Positions 1 through 10,584 of a stretch of 64,000 nt of DNA are shown here, piece after piece. Under the pieces are notes generated by a model. It saw only the letters and a program-made list of their open reading frames with translations, was not told the DNA's origin and ran no database searches. Within the stretch, counting starts at the first letter, position 1, and each line of letters begins with the position of its first letter. The position numbers and the translations under genes were made by a program. Source of the DNA: Narthecium ossifragum (lineage: Eukaryota; Streptophyta; Magnoliopsida; Dioscoreales; Nartheciaceae); assembly GCA_963920575.1 (NCBI GenBank), contig OY986973.1, forward strand, positions 1,302,001 to 1,366,000, written 5' to 3'.

Positions 1-165
1 GCCTGCATCAACTGATGCAATACATACTAACCAAACAGAAAATGAGCTAATACTGCATCAGTTGATACAATCAACCAAACACATATGTAATGTATCATTT
101 GTATCAACTGATGCAGTACATCAACTGATACAAGCAACCAAACGCCCCGTAATGGGAAGTGGGAA
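1..165. repeat. Short inverted-repeat cluster, right end of a MITE-like element
   Basis: The first 165 bases repeat the near-palindrome CATCAACTGATGCA and the related GTATCAACTGATGCAG several times, spaced by AACCAAAC motifs, and end in CAACCAAACGCCCC. Ends of this kind (CCAAAC followed by a GCCC-type run) are common on plant MITEs of the Tourist or hAT type. The left end lies outside the window, so neither the element length nor a target duplication can be read. No coding potential is visible. Confidence 0.45.
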
Positions 166-169
166 AGCG

Positions 170-545
170 TTCATGACTCATGATATTTCTTTTTTCTCCA
201 ATGTTGACTCTCAGATCCTATCATCCTAACGCGACTGCTGTATTGCTTGTACGAGAAGTCCGCATTAGATCTCTTTATTGGATTATATCAATAGCTTGGT
301 ATCAAGTTGACAGGGGTTCAACTGAGGTTCAATATATAATGTGTGGGACGGTGATCGAATGCATGTGGCAGGGGTCTGTTTATTATTAATGTTCAGTATT
401 GAAGGTGTCCGCATTCAAAGCGGAGAAGAGATCGATGATGATAGTTATTATACTTGCATGGCTTGGCTTGAGCTTAATGATTCCATGCACTGCTTGAAAG
501 CTTTATATACATTCATTGAATAATTTCAGGATATGGTTCATGACT
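170..545. repeat. Diverged segmental repeat, copy A (copy B at 5226-5615)
   Basis: This stretch matches 5226-5615 in the same order. Shared blocks include TATTTCTTTTTTCT, GATTATATCAATAGCTTG against GATTAGATCAATGGCTTG, GTTATTATACTTGCATGGCT, and CGATTCCATGCATTGCTTGA-type sequence. Copy B lies directly upstream of the SKU5-similar gene. The pair could be an old promoter-region duplication left by a second SKU5-like gene, but no such coding sequence is seen here. The small open frames inside it are not supported as genes. Confidence 0.6.
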
Positions 546-2364
546 CGACGTCTCACTCATGAGTCATGAGTTATCAGGGTCTTTATAGTATTACGTGAAT
601 CTTACTTAATTACATACTGGTATTTCAAATTTTGAAAATATCATATTAGTCTCACAAAATCATGTAAGGGATTATAAAACCGAGGCTTTGTTTAATTATA
701 GGCAACTAGGTGGGCCTTCATGTCACCTAACATTGTTAACCACGCACCCATACTATCCTCTCTTTCTCTTTGGTTATGATGTAGCATATGACTCGTATAC
801 CACGTCATAAAGCCTTCCCTTACATATTAGATTAGGTGAGCCCCCCATATCATGTGGTACGCGTAACCACCCACCTCTACTATCCTCTCTCTATGTATCT
901 CTTTATTCGATTACTCATCCTGAATTGAATCTATTTACGTCACCTATGCAATTATTATCTATCTATATAAGACAAGGTTTTACTTACATCGGACGACCTA
1001 TAAGAGTTTAGAAGATTTATATCTGAGGGTTTAGAATCACCACCATCACACGAACTTAGTTATTTCTAAAAATAACTGAATTCATTTGTATATGAAGAGG
1101 GGTGTGGTGGGGGTGGTTACGGAAGAGATAATGAGAGAGGTGGGTGTGATTGGCAAACCGTGCAATTTGCACGTGGTTTCGCTAGTCTATTATATAAGAT
1201 CATGTGGGTTTGTCCTGGTTTGTCCTACGTGGATAATCAAGCTATTATTTAATTCGATTTGAAAGTTAAATTAGAGAGTTAATTAGCCACATATTTTGAG
1301 GGATAGTAGTTATTAAAGCCGCCCGTTTGAAAATTTAAAAAGAGAACTTATTAGAAACTTCAATTAACCACATTTCAGTTAGCCACTTACTAAAACTACC
1401 CGTTTAAAATTTTTAAAAAATAATATTTAATATTAGATGGAGCGGTTATTAAAACCGTTCGTTTGATAATTAAGAAAATAATGTCCGATTTAAAAGTACT
1501 GTATACTAATCAACCTTATAAAGAGCAAAAACGGTTACAACCGTTCTCCTCCTATTAGTCAGTTTACATGTTCATTTTCCCTAAGTTGGCTTTATCATAT
1601 TCCCTAAATTAGCTTTATCATCCTTATCAATACTTACATCTACCTTATAAAATCCAAGGGTAGTTACTTTTATGACTCATCATCTGAGTCATAAACTTAT
1701 ACACACATGGCATACACATGGCATACACGTGACATAAAATTGTAATTAAATAAAGAAAAAGAAAGGATAGTAGGTTGATGTGGCGTAAGTTATAATAGGG
1801 ATAGTGGGGACGGGCAGTTAGCCGTGCCAGGTGGCACGGGCCCACCACCTAGTGGAGATATATGACATGATGACTTATATGTCATGTCATAAACGTTATT
1901 TTATAAAACATTATTTTATAAAAATATATATTTTTGAAAATTCTGAACATCAACGTCAGACAGGGTTAGATAAAATTACGTATTTTAACTCCAACCAAAG
2001 CCTTTATCTGTTGCCTAAATGGGGCTGCATTTTTAACATTTCCACGCCACAGTTTGTTTTTAACACAAGCCAGACGGACGGAACTGGATGGCAACCCACT
2101 TTTGTACTCCCTTAAACGATTTGATGGGCTAATATGGTATTTTCAAGATTTAAAAGATTAATATGCCAAAAGCACTACATCTTACTGAATCGTTACAAAT
2201 AATCCTTGAACAAATGTATGCTTAATAGAATTTTTTTGCTAACATAAAATCTTCCCCACTTTGTCCATACTGCAATTCTTACGTACTGTTTCTGCTTTCC
2301 AGCCAAACCTTCATGACCGAAGAAAAAAAATAAAAGCCAAAATACAGAGGCAACTCAAACAATT
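546..2364. other. Intergenic, AT-rich, degenerate repeats, no gene seen
   Basis: No coding region is supported. The stretch holds a dispersed repeat (about 690-960) with the pattern GTGGGCC, a CACGTG-like or CATGTGG motif and CTATCCTCTCTCT. Its relatives lie near 6320-6420 and 41700-41880. Between 1305 and 1475 the motif TTATTAAAACCGTTCGTTTG recurs about three times at roughly 65-70-bp spacing. At 1512 there is a CAACCTTATAAAGAGCAA block related to the repeats at 46341 and 46724. Confidence 0.5.
1100..1185 (+). mobile_element. Candidate Helitron 3' terminus
   Basis: At 1157-1185 a short hairpin (CGTGCA, AT, TTGCACG) is followed by GTGGTTTCG and then CTAG, with a T just outside. Helitrons end in a small hairpin 10-12 bases before a terminal CTRR and insert between A and T, so this fits the 3' signature. 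The matching 5' TC end was not located and no helicase coding is present. A non-autonomous copy or a chance match are both possible. The start given here is only nominal. Confidence 0.3.
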
Positions 2365-5046
2365 CTAAGGGTGGAAACCCTCAGCCTTCCCACAGAACAG
2401 AGCATTGGAAGGTCTATCATACTCATTGGCGTAGCTGTGTTCTGATGTCCACACTCGAATGTAGAACTGCTGCCCAAGATACTGCCTCTCCCACGCCCCA
2501 GACCTGACGCTCCACATGCCTTCGTTGTCTAAAGACACCAAGATTGCAGACCATCCTCGTGGATAAACCTGCATCAATATAGTTCAGGATCAGATAAGTA
2601 GGATGTATCATTCATACAAGGATCCATTTTACAAGATGGAAGGAAAGGCTATGCCATGCATTACCTGGACTGTGTATCTGGTCGGAGCATCGACTAGATT
2701 ATATCCTTTTCTGTCGGCCTCTGTCCAAGTCTTCCGCATCGCATAACTGCACACAACAATGCCTTCAGTGTATGTTTTACCTATAAGCATAATCCTACAT
2801 TATTGAGCTTCAGGTTTCAATAACTAGAAGCACTCTTGATCCTAAGTTCCTGACAATTCAGCAAATTTAACAAAAAGAGACAGATTCAGAAGCTTACGCG
2901 ACAACCCAGAAGTCGTAGCCATCGAGATGCCATGTCTGGACGTTATTCTCGGTGTTTTGGAAGACAATCTCAATGAAATCATGCAGACCAAACCGGAGCA
3001 CAGAGGTGGCGAAGACCACCGGCCCCGTTCTTGCCACTATGGGGAGGGTGTCAACAGTGAAAACTCCGGCAATGCTCATGTTGTCGGCAAGCTTCAGAGG
3101 CGTGTCAGGGACGACATACGAGAAGCCATTGACAGCATAACGTTGCTGGCCATTCACCGTTGGTGCTGAATTAGCCAAGACAAGTGTCTTTGACCTCTCG
3201 ATCGTGCCATAATGGTATGAGCCCTGAGGATTAGGCCGAGCAGAGTTAGAAGTCAGATTCCATCTACAATTCCACAAAACCAAAGAGAAGCAATCGACTA
3301 TTAGGTTGGTGAATGAGTTCATAAACATCAAGCAAATCAAATGTTGAGGATATGCAATGAAGTGATTACCGGAATGTCCTCGCTTGCAACATAGACCAAC
3401 GGAAATTGTACGGGGCAGCCGGCAATGGAAGAGAGGCTTGAGAATTGGAGTTGCTATAATGCAAAACCGCAGTCGCCGTAAGAACCTCCCTGGTGAAACG
3501 GGTGGATGCAACAATGAAATAATTCTTGGGGTTCTGATCTAAGGTCACGAGAACAGTCATGGCCTGGCCAAGATGGATATCGAGAGAATCGTAAGTGCTC
3601 TCAAGGACGTGATTCCCTTCGATTTCGACGACCTTCAACTTGTGGCCTTGGATCCTGAAGTTGATCGAGGTCGAGATCCCCACATTGGAGATCCTGAAGA
3701 GGTATGTCTTGCCTGCACCAATGCAACAAGCTATGGATCAGACTTGCTATCAAAGAAGCCTTCTTGCTGTTTTCTAATGCAATTAGGTGTGTTAAATCAC
3801 TAGTGCTATACATTTAGGATGCAACTAGACATCAAATACTATTGATCTAGGCAAACAAAGACCTCACAAATGGGCTATGATTTAGGGAGCATGGATTGAA
3901 GCAACAAGGAACAAACCATAAGCAAGTGAGCTCTTTAGTTTGAAGAGTTATGATGCAAGAAGGCAATGTTTGAAATGGAGCTTGGGCAAAGCTTTCTTTA
4001 ATCTTTAAGGTGCACAAAGAATTTGAATGCTAAGGATCTAATTCATGCTCAGTTAGGTTGGCCCATTGGTCTACATTTATCAAAACAGAGTACCAAACAG
4101 AGGAACTGAAGGTACCTTGATCACCAGTGAAAAAAGCTGACTGAGTGAGTCCATTTATAAGAAGCCCGTTAGGAGAACCAAGAGACTTCCCCGAATCCAA
4201 TCTTTGCCTCAGCGCCTGTACACAATCACAGAAAAAGGAATCGCCATTCTCATCGCATTCCAGATCGCATTCGTCCAAGAAAAGCTTGTTCTTTAAGTTA
4301 AAGAACAAGAAATGGATACCTTGTGGTCGGTCTTGAACCAATCTCCGACGAGCAAGGTGAAGTCCCCGGCCGGGGTCTGGTAGGGGACTGGGATCAACAG
4401 GCGCTGGTACACGTTGAACCCGCCGAAACCCCCGGCGGCGCGGTGCATGCCGGTGGAGGGGTAGTACGAGAAGGTACCAATCTGGTCCTTGGTTTGAAAC
4501 TTGTAGGTGTAATTGGTTCCCGCTGGTATCGGGCAGTTGGTCCCAAGAACTCCATCCTGCCACGAGTTCTTCCTCTGCTTGATCCCATGCCTTGTTTCAA
4601 GAACCCAATACCCATTAGACCCCATTTGTATCTAGAAAGGAACAAACCAAAGAGAAGATGAGGGTTATTACCAGGTAATCAAGAAGGGCTCGTCTAGGTT
4701 GTTGATGACATTGACGATGATGTTGTCGTTGGTCACGCAGTCGATGGTAGGACCGGGAAACTGGCCATTGATGAGGATACCCTTCAAAAGCCAAAACCCA
4801 AGTACAGAGACCCATTCAGCCAAAACAACAAAAATGGCAGGCACAATATGGCATCAAGCATCAAGAAAGCCAAGATAATGAGGGATCAGGACAAACCTGT
4901 TGAGGAACACCAAGAGGACTGATGGTGCCGTAGGTGACAGTCCAGGTGAAGTAACGATAAGGGTCATCGGCGAACACGGCTCCCAGGCACGCCAATACTC
5001 CCAAGAACAACCGGACCACTGCCACTAATCTCATTGTGCCCGCCAT
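2365..5046 (-). CDS. SKU5-similar (SKS) multicopper-oxidase-like secreted protein
   Basis: SKS proteins are cupredoxin-fold relatives of laccase and ascorbate oxidase. They act in the cell wall or apoplast, often in pollen or in directional growth. Eight exons, all GT-AG and in frame: 5046-4897, 4781-4672, 4590-4320, 4215-4116, 3712-3370, 3263-2898, 2746-2665, 2568-2365, giving 541 aa. The usual family length is about 540. Residues 1-26 form a signal peptide (hydrophobic LVAVVRLFLGVLACLGAVFA). Family blocks follow in order: SPLGVPQQ, INGQFPGPTID, WQDGVLGTNCPIPAGTNYTY, HRAAGGFGG, RPNPQGSYHYG, TWHLDGYDFWVV and GMWSVRS. The C-terminal block has HLDGYDF where true oxidases have an HLHGHDF-type copper site, so the protein is probably not a copper oxidase. 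The C-terminus (GKAEGFHP) has no hydrophobic tail, so a GPI anchor like that of SKU5 is unlikely. The nearest relatives are the pollen Bp10-type 'L-ascorbate oxidase homologs'. The start is the first ATG downstream of the TATA box. Confidence 0.93.
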
Positions 5047-5122
5047 TTTCGCAAAGAGTGATGGAAGAGATAGAGAGGTGGGTTTGGATAGAGAATTGAT
5101 GATGGGCTTGGGACTTGGGAGG

Positions 5123-5129
5123 TTATATA
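5123..5129 (-). promoter_or_regulatory. TATA box of the SKS gene
   Basis: Read on the minus strand the sequence is CTATCTATATAACC. The TATATAA core lies about 77-83 bases upstream of the ATG at 5046, which leaves room for a 5' leader of about 50 bases. It is the only good TATA match close to this start. Confidence 0.6.
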
Positions 5130-5225
5130 GATAGGCGGGTGGCGGTGGGGAAGTTAGCGCGCATTTGGCAGTGAAGCGCCAGCTACGTTGCTGGGTTCCA
5201 TTGCGCCGCACTTCACGCGTTTGTG

Positions 5226-5615
5226 TGTAGTGAGATTTCTTTTTTCTAGTTGTGTCTCGGAGATCCTAATCCGCCTGACTAAGAGGAAATCCTTACTGGA
5301 TCTGCTTGGATTAGATCAATGGCTTGTTATCTAGTTTACAGGGTGCAACTGGGTTACTGGGGGTTTTTCATTAGGTAAACCATGAGATCTACACACCAAA
5401 TACCCTACCAGCAGGGTACAACTGGGTTACTGGGTTACTGGGGTTGCATGTATCTAGTTTAGTTTACAGGGGGTAACAACTGGGGTTGCATCTTGCATGT
5501 GGAAGGCGTCATGATTCGTTGAGATGATGGTTATTATACTTGCATGGCTTAAGCTTAACGATTCCATGCATTGCTTGAAGGCTTTATCGGTGAAAAATAT
5601 GGAAACGCTTAAATT
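5226..5615. repeat. Diverged segmental repeat, copy B (copy A at 170-545)
   Basis: Collinear with 170-545 as described there. This copy also carries repeated AACTGGGTTACTGGG units (5347-5370, 5419-5446), which look like small local expansions. It begins just beyond the SKS promoter, so it may carry distal promoter sequence of that gene. Confidence 0.6.
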
Positions 5616-5629
5616 GACGTATCACGAGT

Positions 5630-5882
5630 TTCCAAGGGATGCTAGCTGGCCTTTGGAAGGGGAGTCGTAATAATAAAGGCTAGTGGTGTTTGTGTTTGTC
5701 TTCAAGACGCGTCTTTTCTGCTCGCCGTGTTCGTCATGGAGTGCATGTGAACAAGAGAGGAGGATTGATGAAGGTAGGAGGGGGCCCACACGGGTTCTTC
5801 GCTGCGTCGCAGGTGCGGGACGCGGCGCTCGAGGCTCGGAGATGGGCCGCATAAACCTGCTCCAATGACGTTAACTATATAC
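5630..5882. repeat. Dispersed repeat, copy A (copy B at 7431-7650)
   Basis: The blocks GATGCTAGCTGGCCTTTGGA, GTTCGTCATGGAGTGCATGT, GATGAAGGTAGGAGGGGGCC and GATGGGCCGCATAAA recur in the same order at 7431-7650, where a segment of about 30 bases is missing. The short open frames in both copies are not conserved as one frame, so this is repeat DNA and not a gene. It is GC-richer than its surroundings. Confidence 0.7.
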
Positions 5883-6446
5883 AGCAAACTATGTTAATTA
5901 TAGGGTTTTTCTTCTTTCTTTCTTTTTTTTGGCATATTTAAGTTACACATGAAATATATAAGACCACTTTTAATTAACTATAATGAGCTGGATAAGACAG
6001 CTCGAATTTTTATGAGGATATATTTGCCAAAACGATTATTTGAGAATAAATTATGTTAATAGTCTGAGGAAATATCTAAAGATACTCATGAAATATATAT
6101 CATATGTTATAGCCATTATTTTAGAATTTTTTGATTAAAATTATAGTTTTTTCACATGGTAATGTTGCTTAATCGCAAAGCACTATCATTGGATCTATAC
6201 ACTTATGTGTATTGATGATAAGTGTATTGATGGATGTTTAGTGAGTATCCGCATGTCACATTCCTAAGTAGCCATTTGAGTGCATTCACCTAGAAGACTG
6301 TGTAAACAATATATAAAACAATAGGTGGGCCCCATGTGTCATGGTAATCGCTCACCCTTATTACCCCTATTTAAGTGTATTTGTAAATATATGACTCATA
6401 TGTCACGTCATAAAACATGAGGCGCCATAAAACCCTAGTTTATATA

Positions 6447-6621
6447 GGGTCCGTTTGGTACCTACGGATCACGGCGGATGGGCGGATCCCGCTGTGCAGG
6501 ATCCGGCGTTTGGATATCACACGGATTCCGAAAAAAGGGATCTGCCCAATCGAGCGGACGCCGGGGGCAGAATCCACGGGATGTCCCGTGGATGCGGGAT
6601 CCGCGGTGTCCAAACGGACCC
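6447..6621. mobile_element. Small MITE, Tourist/Harbinger-like
   Basis: It starts GGGTCCGTTTGG and ends CCAAACGGACCC, a perfect 12-base terminal inverted repeat around 175 bases. The trinucleotide ATA lies on each side, a possible 3-bp target duplication. The ends resemble those of the Tourist-like copy at 19741-19931, although PIF/Harbinger elements usually choose TAA or TTA. The interior is GGATCC-rich and non-coding. Confidence 0.65.
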
Positions 6622-6717
6622 ATAATAGATGGCTTCGTTCCAATGTAAGTTTCCTAGTCACTTGATTGTAGAGTAGAAGAGTCCAACTTGAGAGCATCAT
6701 GTCAAGGGCCTAGGAAT

Positions 6718-7363
6718 AAGGGTGGCAATTTAGGTCATGGGTTGGGTTCGGGTCGAAACAAGGTATCTCGACCCCTATGCCCAAACCGAACACGACATGT
6801 TTAATAAACGGACTAGGTTTATAAACCCAAACATAACCCATTTATAAATGGATCAACCCGATCCGATCTTCCTAACCTGTTTATCAAACGGGTTTGGTTC
6901 GGATTGACATATTTAACAACAATCAAGCACCTATAAATTAAATCAAACAATGATAGCTTGATAAAAATAATAAAATTGCAACCTAAATCATAATAAGCCA
7001 TAATAGTAAACAATAAAATTACATCCAAACAATCAAACCATATATAAAACCATGATGTGATGCAACGAGATCACATGAGACAATTAGTAAGTAATAAAAT
7101 TACAACTTGTTTCAATTACATCCAAACCATCTGACCTAAATAATAAGATTACAACTTGCTTAAATTCGTAGGGTTACGTCCATGTTTTAGAAGCCTAAGT
7201 GGCATTAAATGGGTAAATGGGACCCGATCTTATTCATTTATTCGCGGATCATAAATGGATCGAATCCGTTTATGATCTGAACCTAATAACACCAAATCCA
7301 AACCCGCTAATTTTATGTCGGGTCGGTTCAAGTTCACATGTTATAACATGGATTGCCACCACT
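6718..7363. mobile_element. hAT-like non-autonomous element (degenerate)
   Basis: The left end reads AGGGTGGCAATT and the right end GATTGCCACCACT, imperfect inverted ends of the type seen at 56326-56862. Subterminal GGGTTCGGGTCG- and GGTTTGGTTCGG-type runs flank an AT-rich core. I could not find a clean 8-bp target duplication, so the exact ends are uncertain. No transposase coding is present. Confidence 0.5.
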
Positions 7364-7430
7364 GCATTGGCCCTGAGAGAATGATATTATTAGGCAAGGA
7401 GGCATCCAGGGCCTTGAATGGGGGCCTGAT

Positions 7431-7650
7431 TTAGGGAATGCTAGCTGGCCTTTGGATGAGAGTCGTGATAATAAAGGCTGGTGGTGTTTGTTCGTCATGG
7501 AGTGCATGTGAAGTCGTGAAGAAGAGAGGAGCATTGATGAAGGTAGGAGGGGGCCACACGGGTCCTTCTCTGCGTCGCACGTGCCGTACCCGGCGCTCGA
7601 GGCTCATAGATGGGCCGCATAAAGCTACAATGACAGTAATTATATACACA
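7431..7650. repeat. Dispersed repeat, copy B (copy A at 5630-5882)
   Basis: Shorter, diverged copy of 5630-5882 in the same orientation. The segment between AGGCTGGTGGTGTTTG and TTCGTCATGGAGTGCATG lacks about 30 bases present in copy A. It lies immediately beyond the right end of the hAT-like element. Confidence 0.65.
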
Positions 7651-8697
7651 TTGGGCTCTCTGAGGCCTTATGCAGGACTTGGGTTGGCCTGGATCAGCGC
7701 AAAGTTTATAGGTTTTTTTTTTATAAAAAGGGTCATGGTACTTCCAGTTTTTAAAAATATGTAATTTGATACATCGTAAAATTTAGTTATCGAATTGATA
7801 TATTCAAGTATTGAAATTGCGTGATTTAGTATCAAATCACATAAGACGTTTGTGTAGGCTGATGGAAACCGGCACATGTCCAGTTAGTTAACCCCCCAAC
7901 CGGCCACTCAACTCACTCATGTGCCGGCGTGTGAAGGGAAGGAGATGCGGCCGCAACTTAGTCCCAAGACGCCGTGGGAAGCTTCGGTGAGTCAAATGGG
8001 TGCGAGCGGGGGCGGACGAGACGGCATCGCTGATCGAGGAGGGGTCGGAGGCCTTGATGGTGGCGGATTCGTGGGAGAAGAAGCCGGCGGAGGAGGAGGA
8101 GGAGAGGAGGTGTTGATGGTGGCGGATTCGTGAGAGAAGAAGCCGACGGAGGAGGAGGTCCTAGATTTGGATCCTTAGATTGGCTCGACTCGCTGCTACG
8201 CTGTTGGACGCCGAGGCATGTGCATTTTGCAGAGTTGAAGAGAGCCCGAGGCACCACCCAACTGGAGAGATTACATGGCTAACCATGTCAGCTAATTTGG
8301 GATCCACTCAAGAGTTTTTAACTATCTATATTCCAACAATTTCTGATGGTAATTGAAAATAAGTTAAATATGGAGGAAAAATCATTAATAGTGTGGGCTC
8401 CTCATTAACTGATGTGTCTGGACGCGTCATTGACTGCTACTTGGGCTGGTCGCCATGTCAGGTTTGCAGCAATCCACCACAACTCTAGGGGGCATCATGG
8501 GCCGGTTAGCGGCCGGCTCAGCCCAAAATGTTTTGGGCTCGGGCTGTCCATTTATCATTGTTGGGTCAAACGTCAACGAATATCTTAGAGAAGACACCAT
8601 TACGACTTCCAAAGAGCAACTGATGAAGTAAGCATTTTTACATTCCAACCACCCAATTGAAAAATGCAGATTTAATAAATTAACAAGGAATTAAGAA
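7651..8697. other. Intergenic stretch with a local tandem repeat, 3' side of the NPF gene
   Basis: No gene is supported. From 8054 a 59-base unit beginning TTGATGGTGGCGGATTCGTG is repeated at 8113, in a GGA/GGC-rich segment. It could be a captured or decayed gene scrap, but neither strand gives a recognisable protein. At 8520-8539 the palindrome AGCCCAAAA/TTTTGGGCT lies about 160 bases beyond the NPF stop codon and may fall in its 3' untranslated region. Confidence 0.4.
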
Positions 8698-10527
8698 CTA
8701 AGCATGAATGGCCTCCCTCATTTCTGGGATATCAACACCAAACTGCTCCTCATCCTTCATTTCCACCTTCTTATATTTATACCAAGATGAGCAAACCAAG
8801 TACACCCCAAAGTTCACCGCACTGAGTCCAGCCAGCAGCCAATAGAAGAGATCAAGGCGGCCCCTGTTCAAGTTATTCCCGGCCAGCCACCCCCCACTCA
8901 CCCTGTTCACCACCTCCACCGTCACGGAGCTCCCGTAGTACCCGAACGCTATCGAGCAAAATGATATGGCCATCGACATCGATTTCATCCCCTCCGAGCT
9001 CTCTGCATAGAAGAACTCCATCAATCCGACCAACGTGAACATGTCGGCCACCCCGAATATACCATACTGATACGATAACCAGAACACACTCATCGGCAGT
9101 GGCAACATGGAGTCGACCATGTTGTGTTGGACCGCAACGGACTTGCGCTTCCTCTCGACGAAGCCTGCCACCGTCATGGAAGCTACAGAAAGGACGAGGC
9201 CGACGCCAATGCGTTGAAGGGGGCGGATGCCTGTAGGGATACCGGTGAATCGTCGCATTACCGGAACGAAAACACAATCATATACTGGGATGAGAAGTGT
9301 CATGAAGACCAAGGGGATCACGGTGACGGAAGCCGCGGATATATTGAAATTCCCGGCGATGTGCCTGTCTAACGTGGTGCCCTGTTGAACCGAGAAGGTT
9401 TGCAACTGTGCTAAACACACGTTCAAGATGATGGTGCTGAGGAATATCGGCATCATGCGGAGCAGGATCTTGGTTTCCTCGACTTGTGTCACGGTGCACA
9501 CGTGCCATCGGTCGGCGTTCGCCGGTGACTCAGTTGCAGGGATGATGGCGGCCCGGTCAAGGAACCGGAATTGGTGGGTACGCGGGAGGATTTCCGTGAT
9601 GGCTCCAGCTTCCTTGTCGTGGATCTCATATAGCTGCTCAGTGGCCTCCGGTGCCGGGCGCCGCCAGTTCCGGGCTGCTGACACCAGGACCTGCATGTTG
9701 ACGAACGTTGAGATGCTTTATTCGGTACATAAGAATAAAGATTCGTGTACATAAACACTATCGGTAGCACATTATCGATTATTATTCTTGTCCATCAGCA
9801 GTGAACTATGAATAGACTAGATCAATCTCACTACCGATACCACATGTTCATGTACACAAATCATAATTATAGACGTAAAGTTTTATGTACATGTCCACGT
9901 GACATGTGTAATACGCATGTTCTCAGATCGATAGTGAGATATTGATTGATTGATTTAGTCAATCGGTAGAATAATATCGATGGATTAGATCAACCATAAT
10001 GATAGACGGCTCACTACCGATTCGATCATTTGTAGATTCAATTGGTATCTCACTATCAATTTGATAGCATGTGCAATGTATATGTTTTGGTCCATGTACA
10101 CAAATTGCGACTCCTTAAAACAAATTCCATATCTCTAGTTTATTTGTTCATTAAACTAATTAGTTGTGTAATGTTTATTTGCTAAACAAATAGACTATCA
10201 GGTATTGTATATTTGTACTAGACAGAACTATAAATATATAAACTCGTCGTTTTCTTCTGTGTCCTGTGTGTTAATAACTTCTTAGATTTATACTACTCAA
10301 CTCAGTCCAGTTGGGCCGACGTATGATGAAGATTGGTTGCGTGAATCGTTGGTGCAGATGCATCATGGGAGTGGACACGATGCATGCATCGGTCATCTGA
10401 TGTTTGTGTTTAGTTTGTCCTTGGGATCATATCATGCAATATTATTTATATAATGTTCACATTAAAATAATATATAGTATTATTATATATATTATTTGTA
10501 TAATTTTCATATAATGATGTAATAAAG

Positions 10528-10584
<57 letters not shown>

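Noticed and set aside
2894..4661. Plus-strand and alternative minus-strand frames of 60-206 codons
   Set aside because: Shadows or intron read-through of the SKS exons; the spliced minus-strand chain explains the region.
7921..8257. Gly-rich and Pro-rich frames on opposite strands
   Set aside because: Low-complexity GGA/GGC DNA with a 59-base local duplication; no recognised protein on either strand.
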